This document shows, piece after piece, positions 34,210 to 43,169 of a DNA stretch of 64,000 bases. How positions within the stretch are numbered: position 1 is the stretch's first letter; every line of letters starts with the position of its first letter. Under the pieces are notes generated by a model. That model had not been told where the DNA came from and ran no database searches. It saw only the letters and a program-made list of their open reading frames with translations. The translations under genes and the position numbers were made by a program. Origin of the DNA: Synergistaceae bacterium (GTDB lineage Bacteria > Synergistota > Synergistia > Synergistales > Aminobacteriaceae); NCBI GenBank assembly GCA_031267575.1, contig JAIRYN010000031.1, positions 26,154-90,153 of the forward strand, written 5' to 3'.

Positions 34210-36242
34210 CGGATCAGGTCAATTTAGATGTAGGATCAGACGTAGGATTAGATGTAGGAATGGTAACCGATATCGATGTGGAGGAAATTAAAAGGCAATA
34301 CGACAGTGAATCGCGGTTTCGAGCCCCTAGGGGCTGGGTAGGTATGCTTGTCAATATATTTGCCGTGGCTATGTCGCTTTTTCATCTTTACACATCGGCT
34401 TTTGGATTATTACTGGAGATGCGGCAGCGTGCGATACACCTCTTTTTCGTTTTGGTGCTGGTGTTTCTGCTCTATCCCATGAACTCTAAGAGTTCCAAAA
34501 CTCGTATTCCCTGGTACGATTGGCTCATGGCGGCTCTTGGGGCCGTTGTCACGTTGTACATAGTCTTCGAGTTTTACCCCGTGTTAGGACAGGCAGGACT
34601 TCTGACGGGGCTCCTCGGAAAACTGACGGGGAACGAGTTTTACTCCATGATAGTACGAGCGGGGTTGCCCAGCTCTACGGACTTGGCGATCGGTTGTCTG
34701 GGGATAGTGATGGTTCTGGAGGCGACCCGGCGGGTTTCTAACCCCGTATTGCCGGTCATCGCGATTTTCTTTATTCTCTATTGCGCTTTCGGGCGCTCTG
34801 CCCCCGCCCTTTTCCAGCATCGAGGTTACAATTTTTACCGCATCATCAACCATATGTACCTGGGAACGGAGGGGGTCTTTGGGACGCCTCTGGCGGTATC
34901 TGCCACATTTGTGTTCATGTTCGTTCTCTTCGGCACGATCGTGGAACAAACCGGATTGGGCAGGTATATCATCGACCTGTCTATGGCTCTGGCCGGTTGG
35001 TCGGCGGGCGGACCCGCCAAGGTGGCCGTGGTCAGTTCGGGCATCATGGGAACCATCTCCGGCTCTTCCGTGGCCAACGTTTGCACTACGGGCATGTTTA
35101 CCATTCCCTTGATGAAAAGCGTGGGGTATCAACCTCATTTCGCCGGAGCCGTGGAGGCCGTGGCGTCCACGGGAGGGCAGATTATGCCGCCCGTAATGGG
35201 AGCGGCCGCCTTCATCATGGCTCAGACCATGGGAATTTCCTATTTGGAAGTAGCCTTGGCTGCGGTGGTGCCTGCCTTGTTGTACTATATCGCCGTCATC
35301 GTTCAGGTCCATTTCGAGGCTACGCGCCTAGGTTTATTGGGTCTTTCTCGGGACAGGCTTCCGAGCCTGAAAAAACTCATCCTTGAACGAGGCCACTTGC
35401 TTCTCCCCCTGGGGGGCATTGTCTACTTCCTCGTGGCGGGTTACACGCCTCTCAAAGCGGCGTTTTACGGTATTCTCCTCACGGTGCTCACCTCCTATAT
35501 GAGGCGAGATACTTGGTTGACTCCGCAAAAGCTATGGAATGGGCTCGTCAACGGAGCGAGAAGCTCCCTGGGTGTGGCCTGTGCCTGCGCCACGGTGGGA
35601 ATCATTATCGGAACCGCGACGCTGACGGGGTTAGGGCTGAAGTTGGCTCATGCTATTGTAACTATGGCGGGCGGAAGTCTGTTTTTGACCTTGGTCTTCA
35701 CTATGGTGGCCTCCATCTTTTTGGGCATGGGTTTACCCACCACGGCAAACTTCATCGTGACAAGCACCATGGCGGCCCCGGCTCTGATCAGATTGGGGAT
35801 TCCCGAAATGGCCGCCTATATGTTTGTGCTCTACTTCGGCATCGCGGCTGATTTGACTCCTCCCGTGGCTCTCGCGGCCTACGCCGGGGCGGGCATCGCC
35901 AGAGCTGACCCTATGAAGACGGGCATCACCGCCACGAAGCTGGCTCTAGCGGGATTCCTCGTCCCCTATATTTACGCCTACAATCCCATATTGGTTTTAG
36001 TGGGCTTCGAACCGTTCGTGTTTTCCCAGGCCGTTGTGACGGCTTTGATCGGGGTGTTCCTGTTGGGGATGGCTACCATAGGCTACTACAAGGCGCCTTT
36101 GAACGGGTTTTTGCGGATCTTGGCGTTGGGCGGCGCTTTGGGGCTGATGATCCCGGGCTGGAAATCCGACCTGACGGGCTTGGTCGTGTTGATTTTCCTG
36201 TGGTTCGCGCAGACGGAAAAAGTGAAAAGGAAACTGAGTTAG
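34197..36242 (+). CDS. Fused TRAP transporter permease (DctQM, TAXI type)
   Basis: A 681-residue integral membrane protein combining small and large TRAP permease parts, as in the TAXI class. Markers: GTISGSSVANVCTTGMFTIPLMK, VEAVASTGGQIMPPVMGAAAFIMA, GLKLAHAIVTMAGG, GMGLPTTANFIV and the late DLTPPVALAAYAGAGIA. It uses a sodium gradient with a periplasmic binding protein to import organic or amino acids. No TAXI binding protein lies beside it, which is unusual. Start at 34197 follows AAGGA; the N-terminal tail has a 12-bp tandem repeat (VGSDVGLDVG). Confidence 0.92.
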   Translation: MAQVTDQVNLDVGSDVGLDVGMVTDIDVEEIKRQYDSESRFRAPRGWVGMLVNIFAVAMSLFHLYTSAFGLLLEMRQRAIHLFFVLVLVFLLYPMNSKSSKTRIPWYDWLMAALGAVVTLYIVFEFYPVLGQAGLLTGLLGKLTGNEFYSMIVRAGLPSSTDLAIGCLGIVMVLEATRRVSNPVLPVIAIFFILYCAFGRSAPALFQHRGYNFYRIINHMYLGTEGVFGTPLAVSATFVFMFVLFGTIVEQTGLGRYIIDLSMALAGWSAGGPAKVAVVSSGIMGTISGSSVANVCTTGMFTIPLMKSVGYQPHFAGAVEAVASTGGQIMPPVMGAAAFIMAQTMGISYLEVALAAVVPALLYYIAVIVQVHFEATRLGLLGLSRDRLPSLKKLILERGHLLLPLGGIVYFLVAGYTPLKAAFYGILLTVLTSYMRRDTWLTPQKLWNGLVNGARSSLGVACACATVGIIIGTATLTGLGLKLAHAIVTMAGGSLFLTLVFTMVASIFLGMGLPTTANFIVTSTMAAPALIRLGIPEMAAYMFVLYFGIAADLTPPVALAAYAGAGIARADPMKTGITATKLALAGFLVPYIYAYNPILVLVGFEPFVFSQAVVTALIGVFLLGMATIGYYKAPLNGFLRILALGGALGLMIPGWKSDLTGLVVLIFLWFAQTEKVKRKLS

Positions 36243-36254
36243 GGGAAAAGACCA

Positions 36255-36283
36255 TTGATGGTTTTAGTGGAGTGATGTATATT
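36255..36283 (+). promoter_or_regulatory. Probable promoter of cheV
   Basis: TTGATG, 17-bp spacer, TATATT, about 120 bp before the cheV start. Confidence 0.5.
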
Positions 36284-36401
36284 AGATAGGAGTAAGGGAG
36301 TAAGGTGGAGTGTGGCCTCTGGATTCGATATTTTTTCGGAAGCCATAAACTGAAGTAAGTTGAAGATAAGCCATAGATAGCTATAGAATGGAGGGTCTCC
36401 G

Positions 36402-37364
36402 ATGCAGGAAGTGAAGAAGGTTATAACTGAGGTCGGAACAAATGAATGGCAGGTTGTGGTCTTCTTCTTAGGAGAGCAATCTTTTGCTATAAATGTGGAC
36501 AAGACGCGGGAGATACTTCGCTGGCCGGGGTGTCGGGTTATTCCTGATACTCCTAGCGCGATGATCGGAATCACCTCCGTTAGAGGCGAAGTGTTGCCCC
36601 TGGTGGACCTTCGTGTGTTTCTGAACGTGGACTCCCACGTGGAGAGAGAACAGTGCAAGGTGATCATTGCCGAGTTTAATGAAGTGAAGTTGGGCTTCGT
36701 GGTGGACGCGGTGGAGCGGATCTACCGCATCAACTCCGAGGACCTGGATTCGACCTTGACGGGTAAATATTTAGGCGAGTGGATTCTTTACGTCATCAAG
36801 AGGGATGCGCGAAACGTGCTTCTTCTGGACTATGAGGCCATCGTCCAGGCTATCAGCCCTCAGCTCGCTATGCACCAGAAGCTAGACCTGACGGCGGCTC
36901 AAACTGTGATTAAGGGCCTAGGGGATCTTTCACAATACCATATCATTATTGCCGAAGACTCGCCCTTGATACGTAAGCAGATCAAGGATTCCATGGAAGC
37001 GGGCGGTTTTATCAATCTTAGAATTTGCGCGGACGGGAAAGAGGCCTATGACTGTATTATGGAGGAAGATATTCACTACGACGTCCTCATTACGGATGTG
37101 GAGATGCCGCGCCTGGACGGGCTCGCGTTGACGAGACGCCTCAAGGAAAACGCCGCTACGCGAGATCTTCCGATTATTGTTTTCTCCTCCATCATGGCCC
37201 AGGACATTAAGACCAAGGCCGCCAGCGTAGGGGCTAAGTACCAGATCACCAAGCCGGAGATTTCTCAACTGGTGGAATACGTGGCGAAAGTCATCAAAGA
37301 AGAGCGACAAAAGCTGGAAGAGCGACAGACGGCGGAAGAAGAGCAAAAGAGCGCAGTTGCCTGA
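36402..37364 (+). CDS. cheV: Chemotaxis protein CheV (CheW-receiver fusion)
   Basis: A 320-residue cytoplasmic adaptor linking chemoreceptors to CheA, with adaptation through phosphorylation. CheW domain at residues 15-155 (FAINVDKTREIL, GITSVRGEVLPLVDLR). Receiver domain at about 180-305: acidic pair Glu185-Asp186, phospho-acceptor Asp232 in LITDVEMPRLDG, Lys284 in QITKPE. A charged C-terminal tail follows. No other chemotaxis genes are in the window. Confidence 0.94.
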   Translation: MQEVKKVITEVGTNEWQVVVFFLGEQSFAINVDKTREILRWPGCRVIPDTPSAMIGITSVRGEVLPLVDLRVFLNVDSHVEREQCKVIIAEFNEVKLGFVVDAVERIYRINSEDLDSTLTGKYLGEWILYVIKRDARNVLLLDYEAIVQAISPQLAMHQKLDLTAAQTVIKGLGDLSQYHIIIAEDSPLIRKQIKDSMEAGGFINLRICADGKEAYDCIMEEDIHYDVLITDVEMPRLDGLALTRRLKENAATRDLPIIVFSSIMAQDIKTKAASVGAKYQITKPEISQLVEYVAKVIKEERQKLEERQTAEEEQKSAVA

Positions 37365-37410
37365 GGAATCTGAAATCCGATGGAACCGCTGGAATGGGAT
37401 AGGAGATAAG

Positions 37411-38076
37411 GTGTTGCGCTACTGGAATTCGGATCTGGATCTGGAGATCGCTTCGTGGTTCCCCTTCGGGGTGGACTACAAGCTGATCTCTATTAATTCA
37501 CTGCATAGTTCTCAACTGAAAAGAATAGCCGCCTTGTGCCTAGAGGTGGGAAGCGAGTTTTTTTTCATGACGTCGATGCTCAGCGGTTGCGTAGGTAGCT
37601 TGATGCGTGATAATTTTTACAAATACAACGCGGCTAATGGTATCAGTTTGGGGTTTATGATGCTTTTGGGCTACTCTCCAGAGATGGAGAAACTGCTGGG
37701 CCATAATTTTGCCGACCAGAAGGATATCAAGGCGGGGGTAGCGTTTTGTTCTCTGTGGAACAAAACGTTGCTTCTCGAAAATATGAAGGTTATCGTTTTG
37801 GTCAGCGATAGCGTTTTGTTCAGCGAAGAGGAGTTTTTGAGTAATTTTGAGTCTATGTTCGAGGCCGATAAGATTGCCGACCGGGCGAATATTTCCTACT
37901 TTGCGGAGAAGTTCGGGTACAGACGCTTTTGTATGGCCTACGAAACGGACGACCTTTTGCAGCTCCGGATCAGTAAATTGTTATACGAAATGGAGTTGCC
38001 CGAAACTCGTCAGATGGTAGGCCCTTCTCCGGAAATGCAATTTCCGCCTTTTTTCGGTATGTATTTGGGTGTATAG
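37411..38076 (+). CDS. Uncharacterised protein downstream of cheV
   Basis: About 222 residues, soluble, with no signal peptide or membrane segment. Visible features: WFPFGVDYKLI near the start, LCLEVGSEFFFMTSMLSGCVGSL, LGFMMLLGYSPEMEKLLGHNF and a C-terminal PFFGMYLGV. AGGAGA lies just before GTG 37411 and TTG 37414; a TTG at 37357 would overlap cheV. I do not recognise the family. The stop lies in the rpoD promoter region. Close spacing suggests co-transcription with cheV. Confidence 0.65.
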   Translation: MLRYWNSDLDLEIASWFPFGVDYKLISINSLHSSQLKRIAALCLEVGSEFFFMTSMLSGCVGSLMRDNFYKYNAANGISLGFMMLLGYSPEMEKLLGHNFADQKDIKAGVAFCSLWNKTLLLENMKVIVLVSDSVLFSEEEFLSNFESMFEADKIADRANISYFAEKFGYRRFCMAYETDDLLQLRISKLLYEMELPETRQMVGPSPEMQFPPFFGMYLGV

Positions 38077-38085
38077 TGCTATAAT
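38077..38085 (+). promoter_or_regulatory. Extended -10 promoter of rpoD
   Basis: TGCTATAAT, a perfect extended -10, directly after the stop of the upstream gene and about 35 bp before the rpoD start. The -35 region is weak. Confidence 0.6.
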
Positions 38086-38120
38086 CACTCGCTAAAAATC
38101 GAGTTATGGAGGATATAGCC

Positions 38121-39260
38121 GTGCAAGGAGAAAATACGGATACCATCAAAACGGAAGCGCCTAAGAGCGATACGGTCGAGTATCTCGGCAAGGTGCGCAA
38201 CCTCGTTCACGAGGGCCAGGGGAGGGGCTTCGTCACCCATCAGGATATCGAGCGTCACATACCGCTGGATACGTGGAACTCTGACATGTTGGACAACATC
38301 CTGAACAACCTTCAGGAGTTGGGTATCGAGGTGGTGGAGGAGGAAAGCCGGAGCAAAATACAGGCCACGGTCACGATGGGAGAGGAACTTCTGCCGTCCT
38401 TTGACGCCGACATGGGAAAGCTCGACGATATTCCGTTGACGGACCCTGTGCGCATGTACCTGCGGGAGATCGGAAAGGTTTCTCTTTTAACGGCAGAGGA
38501 AGAGGTGACTTTGGCCAAGCAAATGGAGGAGGGCGACCTTCGGGCCAAGCAGAAGCTGACCGACGCGAACCTGCGGCTGGTGGTGAGCATCGCGAAAAAA
38601 TACATCGGCAGGGGGATGCTTTTTCTGGACCTCATTCAAGAGGGGAACCTGGGGCTCATTCGCGCCGTGGAGAAGTTCGACTACCGTAAGGGATTCAAGT
38701 TCAGCACCTACGCGACCTGGTGGATACGCCAAGCGATCACCCGCGCTATCGCGGACCAAGCTCGCACGATTCGAGTACCTGTGCATATGGTCGAGACGAT
38801 CAACAAGATGGTGCGTATTTCGCGACAGCTTGTCCAAAAGCTGGGGCGAGAGCCCACGGATGAGGAAATTTCGACCGAGATGGAGATAGACCCCTCCAGA
38901 GTGGAGGAGATTCGCCGGATAGCTCAGTTGCCCGTCTCTCTGGAGACGCCGATTGGTGAAGAAGAAGACAGTCAGTTGGGGGATTTCATCGAAGACAGGG
39001 ATCTTCCCAGCCCCGACGAAGCCGCGGCGGGACACTTGCTTCATGAGCAGATCGAGGATATGTTGGACGCCCTCTCCACTCGAGAGAGAGAGGTGCTGCA
39101 CTTCCGATTTGGCCTGGAGGATGGTCATTCTTATACTCTCGAAGAGGTGGGACGCAAGTTTGGGGTCACCCGAGAGCGTATTCGTCAGATTGAGGCCAAA
39201 GCACTGCGTAAGTTGCGCCATCCAAGCCGAAGCCGTAAATTGAAGGATTTTCTGGATTGA
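38121..39260 (+). CDS. rpoD: Primary sigma factor RpoD/SigA
   Basis: Housekeeping sigma-70 factor, about 379 residues. Region 1.1-like N-terminus, region 1.2 ([17 protein letters not shown]), regions 2.1-2.4 ([36 protein letters not shown]), region 3, and region 4.2 helix-turn-helix ([27 protein letters not shown]). GGAGG sits 8 bp before GTG 38121, so I take GTG; the ATG at 38106 lacks a ribosome site. No dnaG upstream: in this genome dnaG is about 10 kb away, unlike the classic dnaG-rpoD pair. Confidence 0.95.
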   Translation: MQGENTDTIKTEAPKSDTVEYLGKVRNLVHEGQGRGFVTHQDIERHIPLDTWNSDMLDNILNNLQELGIEVVEEESRSKIQATVTMGEELLPSFDADMGKLDDIPLTDPVRMYLREIGKVSLLTAEEEVTLAKQMEEGDLRAKQKLTDANLRLVVSIAKKYIGRGMLFLDLIQEGNLGLIRAVEKFDYRKGFKFSTYATWWIRQAITRAIADQARTIRVPVHMVETINKMVRISRQLVQKLGREPTDEEISTEMEIDPSRVEEIRRIAQLPVSLETPIGEEEDSQLGDFIEDRDLPSPDEAAAGHLLHEQIEDMLDALSTREREVLHFRFGLEDGHSYTLEEVGRKFGVTRERIRQIEAKALRKLRHPSRSRKLKDFLD

Positions 39261-39288
39261 GCGCAAAAAAGTACGGGAGGTGGAGAAG

Positions 39289-39843
39289 TTGTATTTGGGG
39301 AAAGGTTTTCTATTCGCGGTGGGGTTGACCTTATCTTTTGCCTCTTCTTCTTTCGCCGCTACCCAAAGGTTAGGAGCTGTGGCCGGATCCAACGCTAAAA
39401 CTCAGTCTTTTAACGAATCCGCCGCCAACATGGGCGCGGGAAGGGGTACAGGTCCGGGAGTGGATCTGACGAAAATCGCTTCGTCCAAAAAACCTCAAAC
39501 CTTCACCGGTTTACCCGATGGTACTTTACCGGGAGGCGGCGCGGTGAGACCTGATCGATCATATAATCCCACGGGTAAAATCGTGTTTTCGGGGGACCCT
39601 GTGGACCCCGTCATCGGGCCAGAAATGTTGGGTTCCACTTTAGATCGTGTTTACAGCATAGCAGACCACGTGGGCTACGGAATGGTGAAGAAGAACTACG
39701 TACCGGGGGCTCTGGACGCTATCTACGTGTTTGACGTGATGGCAGGAAGGGCTAGGCGGTACGTGCTCTACTTCGACCGAAGCGCGAAATTGCTGAAAAT
39801 AGAATTCTTCGAGCCAGTTGATAAAAAATGGATCACATTCTGA
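39289..39843 (+). CDS. Secreted protein of unknown function
   Basis: About 184 residues with a clear signal peptide (FLFAVGLTLSFASSSFA^A), a low-complexity Gly/Ala/Thr part, then a compact C-terminal domain (YSIADHVGYGMVKKNYVPGALDAIYVFD ... YVLYFDRSAKLLKIEFFEPVD). GGGAGG lies 8 bp before TTG 39289, the likely start; GTG 39280 overlaps it. No family recognised. A terminator follows. Confidence 0.65.
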   Translation: MYLGKGFLFAVGLTLSFASSSFAATQRLGAVAGSNAKTQSFNESAANMGAGRGTGPGVDLTKIASSKKPQTFTGLPDGTLPGGGAVRPDRSYNPTGKIVFSGDPVDPVIGPEMLGSTLDRVYSIADHVGYGMVKKNYVPGALDAIYVFDVMAGRARRYVLYFDRSAKLLKIEFFEPVDKKWITF

Positions 39844-39963
39844 AACGCTAACCGCTCCTGGTCGTTGAACATTTAGGGTTAAAAATCGGTTAAAAAATCG
39901 GTTGAAAATCGGCGGAGTTTTAGGACGAAGTTCCAGTTGTTTTTCGCTGAAACATGCCGTTGG

Positions 39964-39999
39964 AATGCCGCGGGTGAAAACGCGGCATTTTGTATTTTT
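39964..39999 (+). terminator. Terminator after the secreted protein
   Basis: AATGCCGCG pairs with CGCGGCATT around GGTGAAAA, followed by a T-rich tract. Confidence 0.8.
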
Positions 40000-40021
40000 G
40001 AGAGATTTGTTTTTTGAGAGA

Positions 40022-40057
40022 ATGGAGAGTCAAATGGAGAGCCAAATGGAGAGTCAT
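40022..40057 (+). repeat. 12-bp tandem repeat, 3 copies, over the MFS ribosome site
   Basis: ATGGAGAGTCAA, ATGGAGAGCCAA, ATGGAGAGTCAT. Each copy contains GGAGAG, so the ribosome site of the next gene is triplicated. Confidence 0.93.
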
Positions 40058-41243
40058 GATGTCTGGAAAAGCCGCAAATCTTAGAGGTTATCCACATTTA
40101 CCAGAGATGAGGGTGGCCTTGATATCCCTCGCCCACGGGGTCAACGATACCTACGCCGCCTTTCTGGCGACTTTCATCCCTTTCATCAAAGACAATTTGG
40201 GGCTTTCTTACGCTCTGGCAGGCAGTTTCAACGTTATCGTGGGATTTTTTCATATTTGCTGTCAGCCTGCAATCGGTTATCTGTGCGACCGCATACGCAG
40301 ACCTGTCCTGATGGTCGTTGGCCCCATCCTTTGCGGGTTGGGCGCCGTCCTGCTACCCAACACGAGTTCCTACTGGGCGGCCATTGCCGCGGCCGGACTC
40401 TGGGGTTTTGGCAGCGCTCTCTTCCATCCTCAGGGCAGCGGAGGCATCGGTTACATCTCCCGACCGGACAAACTGACGCGTTCTCTGACCTGGTTCAACA
40501 TCGCCGGGACTGTCGGGACAATGCTCAGCCCCATCATCGCGGTGGGGGCTGTGAAGGCTTGGGGATATCGGGGACTCTACCTGACGCTTCTGCCGGCTTT
40601 GTTTTTGGCGCCTTGTATCTACTTCTCCATGCCTTTTCTGAGGGAAGAACCCTTACGGAACGACGGTGAACGTAGGGGCTTTTTCAGGACCATCGGAACC
40701 CTTTTTGCGGTGCTCTATCCTATCTGGGCCGTCTCTTTGATTCGCGACCTGCTTTTCCAATGTATGCGCTTCTTTCTGCCCTTGAAACTCGCGGCGGAGG
40801 GCGGCAAGTTGGAGTCCGTGGGAACCGTCGTTTTCAGCCTTACCTGCGGTAGCACTCTGGCGATGATTCCCATGGGCGCCATCGCCAGGCGATTGGGGAA
40901 CAAAAAAACCTTGCAGATCAGTTTGTTGATGGGAACCCTTGTTTTAGGGGCGGCATTTTTCGCCACGGGCTTTTTTGCGACCGCGCTCTCTGTTTTGGGT
41001 GTTGCCTGTGTTTACTCGACGTTGCCTCTGACAGTCTCCATCGCTCAGAACCTTGCCCCTAACGAGCGCAGCGCGGCGAGCTCCATCGTCATGGGGCTGG
41101 CTTGGGGCTTCAGCAACATTCTACTTTCGCCCTTTGGCAAGCTAGCGGACCTGTTGGGTCTCGACGCGGCCTTCGTCTTCATGGTAATCCTCCCTCTCTT
41201 AGGAGTGCCTTTTCTGTGGAGCCGCTCTTTCAGAAAAGTGTGA
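40056..41243 (+). CDS. MFS transporter, fosmidomycin-resistance-like
   Basis: A 395-residue, 12-helix major facilitator. SLAHGVNDTYAAFLATFIPFI and GFFHICCQPAIGYLCDR, then GSALFHPQGSGGIGYI, match the Fsr (fosmidomycin efflux) subfamily. Export of small drugs or metabolites is likely, substrate unknown. Starts at 40056 or 40059 behind the triplicated GGAGAG. Confidence 0.85.
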   Translation: MMSGKAANLRGYPHLPEMRVALISLAHGVNDTYAAFLATFIPFIKDNLGLSYALAGSFNVIVGFFHICCQPAIGYLCDRIRRPVLMVVGPILCGLGAVLLPNTSSYWAAIAAAGLWGFGSALFHPQGSGGIGYISRPDKLTRSLTWFNIAGTVGTMLSPIIAVGAVKAWGYRGLYLTLLPALFLAPCIYFSMPFLREEPLRNDGERRGFFRTIGTLFAVLYPIWAVSLIRDLLFQCMRFFLPLKLAAEGGKLESVGTVVFSLTCGSTLAMIPMGAIARRLGNKKTLQISLLMGTLVLGAAFFATGFFATALSVLGVACVYSTLPLTVSIAQNLAPNERSAASSIVMGLAWGFSNILLSPFGKLADLLGLDAAFVFMVILPLLGVPFLWSRSFRKV

Positions 41244-41298
41244 TGTCGTTACACTCGTTTGTGGGGAGTGTTGAGAATTTCGATGCTCGCTTCGATAC

Positions 41299-41328
41299 TT
41301 GTTCGATGCTTGAATGATAAAATATAAT
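41299..41328 (+). promoter_or_regulatory. Possible promoter of SurA-like gene
   Basis: TTGTTC, 18-bp spacer, perfect TATAAT, about 75 bp before the start. Confidence 0.45.
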
Positions 41329-41402
41329 TTCTAAAAGATCATCTATAAGATAATCTACATTTAAAGATAATTTATATTTAATGAAAGAAGGTGGTTTTCT
41401 TG

Positions 41403-42545
41403 ATGCGTCATTTGAGAACGCAGATGCGTTGGATTATGCTTGTTATTGTCCTGGCGTTTCTCCTCTCCACGTTTCTGATGTACGACTCCGGATCTCGCCG
41501 AGGAGACGGAACCTCTCCCGGCCAAATGAGGGACTATGTTGTGGCCGACGTAAACGGCAGAAGGCTGATGCGTTCCGAGCTGGAGGAGCAAGTTCGGCTG
41601 TATTTGGAGGATATAGGAACCAGAGAACTGGAGTCAACGGATCTGCCTTTTGTTTACCGGGCTGCTCTTGACCGGTACGCCGTGGAGTTACAGATGGCCC
41701 AAGAGGTTCAAGACAGCGGTATCGCCATCTCCGACGCGGACGCGGAACAGGCGATGAAGGACTACGCAGATCAGTATTTTCCAACGCGTGAGGCATTTTA
41801 CCAGTTCCTCGAACGTTCTGGCGTCACAGTAGAGGACTACAAGAAAAACTTTGCCCAGCAAATGGCGAACCAGCAGATGATCCAGGAGTCTATTGGTACG
41901 GTTATGGTCAGCGAGGATGAGACGGTGGAGTTTTACGAAAGCACGAAAAACATTTTCTTCAGAAATCCCGGCGGCTTTAATGTCAACTTGGCGAACTTTG
42001 CTTCTCAGGACGAAGCCGAGCGTGTGAGGGACCTTTTGCTTGATGGCGAACCCTGGGAAGCAGCCACATCCGCTGATTTGGTTTCCTCGTTGCGAACCAT
42101 CCGAGTAACGGCGGATTCTTTTGTTCCTGATTCTGCTTTTGACGGTTATTTTTCGCCGATGAAACCTCTCAAAGTGGGAGCGATTAGTCCCGTCTTTGAG
42201 GTCGCTAGCGACGACTTCGTGGTGGGTGTCAAGAACGAGGCTGTCGAGGAAAAGATAACCTCTTACGAAGAAGTCAGCGCGGACCTCCGCGCGATTTTGC
42301 AACAGCAAAAAGAACGCGAAGCTCTGAACAACTTCAGTCAGGGACTTCTTAGCAGAGCACGGGTGGTGATTCGAGATCCCGACCTCTTCCCCCCCACACA
42401 AGAAGAAGTATTGCCCGTGGCAGAGGTTCTCCAGGCGTCACAGGACGTATCCTTGACGCCGGACGAAGTGTCGCAGGACGTATCGTCTCTTGACGAGTTC
42501 TTGTCCTCTTTTGACGTCTCGCCCGCGTTGGTCAGCGGCGATTAA
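41403..42545 (+). CDS. SurA N-terminal domain-like foldase, membrane anchored
   Basis: A 380-residue protein with an N-terminal membrane helix (IMLVIVLAFLLSTFLMY) and a SurA/PpiD-type chaperone segment (VADVNGRRLMRSELEEQV ... YFPTREAFYQFLERSGVTVEDYKKNF). No peptidyl-prolyl isomerase signature is visible, so it is probably a holdase for exported proteins. The C-terminal tail holds a short SQDVS/EVSQDVS repeat. Start ATG 41403 follows GAAGGTGG. A terminator follows. Confidence 0.8.
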   Translation: MRHLRTQMRWIMLVIVLAFLLSTFLMYDSGSRRGDGTSPGQMRDYVVADVNGRRLMRSELEEQVRLYLEDIGTRELESTDLPFVYRAALDRYAVELQMAQEVQDSGIAISDADAEQAMKDYADQYFPTREAFYQFLERSGVTVEDYKKNFAQQMANQQMIQESIGTVMVSEDETVEFYESTKNIFFRNPGGFNVNLANFASQDEAERVRDLLLDGEPWEAATSADLVSSLRTIRVTADSFVPDSAFDGYFSPMKPLKVGAISPVFEVASDDFVVGVKNEAVEEKITSYEEVSADLRAILQQQKEREALNNFSQGLLSRARVVIRDPDLFPPTQEEVLPVAEVLQASQDVSLTPDEVSQDVSSLDEFLSSFDVSPALVSGD

Positions 42546-42594
42546 TTCGAACCGGGAACATTCAAGTGGCGGATTTTTCGGGCTTCGATTTTCC

Positions 42595-42622
42595 AGGCTC
42601 CTCGCGCGGGGAGCCTTTTTTA
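42595..42622 (+). terminator. Terminator after the SurA-like gene
   Basis: AGGCTCC pairs with GGAGCCT around a CG-rich loop, followed by a T-run. Confidence 0.88.
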
Positions 42623-42641
42623 TGTTGAATTTATGAATTTA

Positions 42642-42973
42642 TGATAAAGCGATGAGAAAGCCAATGGCTTCAGTCGTTGGATGAGAATCGCAACGCCGCC
42701 AACGGTGGCGTTTATTTTGTATTTGGTTTCTTGCCATATGTCTACTTTCATGTTAAACTCCTTTTATGGCTTATCAACGCGAGATGCGGGGCGGAACACG
42801 ACCAGGATATCAATCAGGATATCAATCGGGATATCAAGGCGGCTGTAAATATTCTCAGAGTGGGGGCATCTACTCTTAAAGGAGAAGACGTAAGACCGGT
42901 TTAAGTTGGCTGTCTTTTCGGCTGTCTTTGTCGATCTTAGAATCCCACAACTTTAGTCGTGGGAGTATGTCAA
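42642..42973 (+). mobile_element. Decayed IS200/IS605-type element with tnpB 3' end and right-end hairpin (copy 1)
   Basis: Left end GATAAAGCGATGAGAAAGCC with a hairpin over CCAATGG/CGTTGG. The middle keeps the last part of TnpB: CGAEHDQDINQDINRDIKAA followed by VNILRVGASTLKGED; TnpB normally has one HDRDINAA, and here the 12-bp coding unit is triplicated. The right end is a stem CCCAC-ACTTTAG-TCGTGGG ending in GTATGTCAA. The same ends flank copy 2 at 63392-63677 and, inverted, 53991-54204. Most of tnpB and all of tnpA are missing. Confidence 0.8.
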
Positions 42974-43011
42974 ATTGAATGTGAAACGCTCTCTTTCCCT
43001 GCTTTCCCTGA

Positions 43012-43037
43012 CGAGTATAATGTACTATAGGTATAAT
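43012..43037 (+). promoter_or_regulatory. Possible promoter of RNase J gene
   Basis: Two overlapping TATAAT words (43016-43021 and 43032-43037); the second has a weak CTGACG about 18 bp upstream. They lie just downstream of the element's right end. An array of AGAGCGAAATAAA-like repeats follows at 43075-43130. Confidence 0.4.
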
Positions 43038-43169
43038 GTTGAGATGTGGAATTTTTTGAAAAATGTTCATTGAAAGAGTGAAATAAAAAGAGCGAAATAA
43101 AAGAGCGAAATAAATAATTGAAAGAACGAAATATTGGAACACTGAAGTTGTTGGAGGCAAAAATTATAA

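Noticed and set aside
42677..42904. 75-codon ORF in IS copy 1 as an intact gene
   Set aside because: Only its last part matches TnpB; the beginning is element left-end DNA read by chance, so it is annotated as a decayed element.
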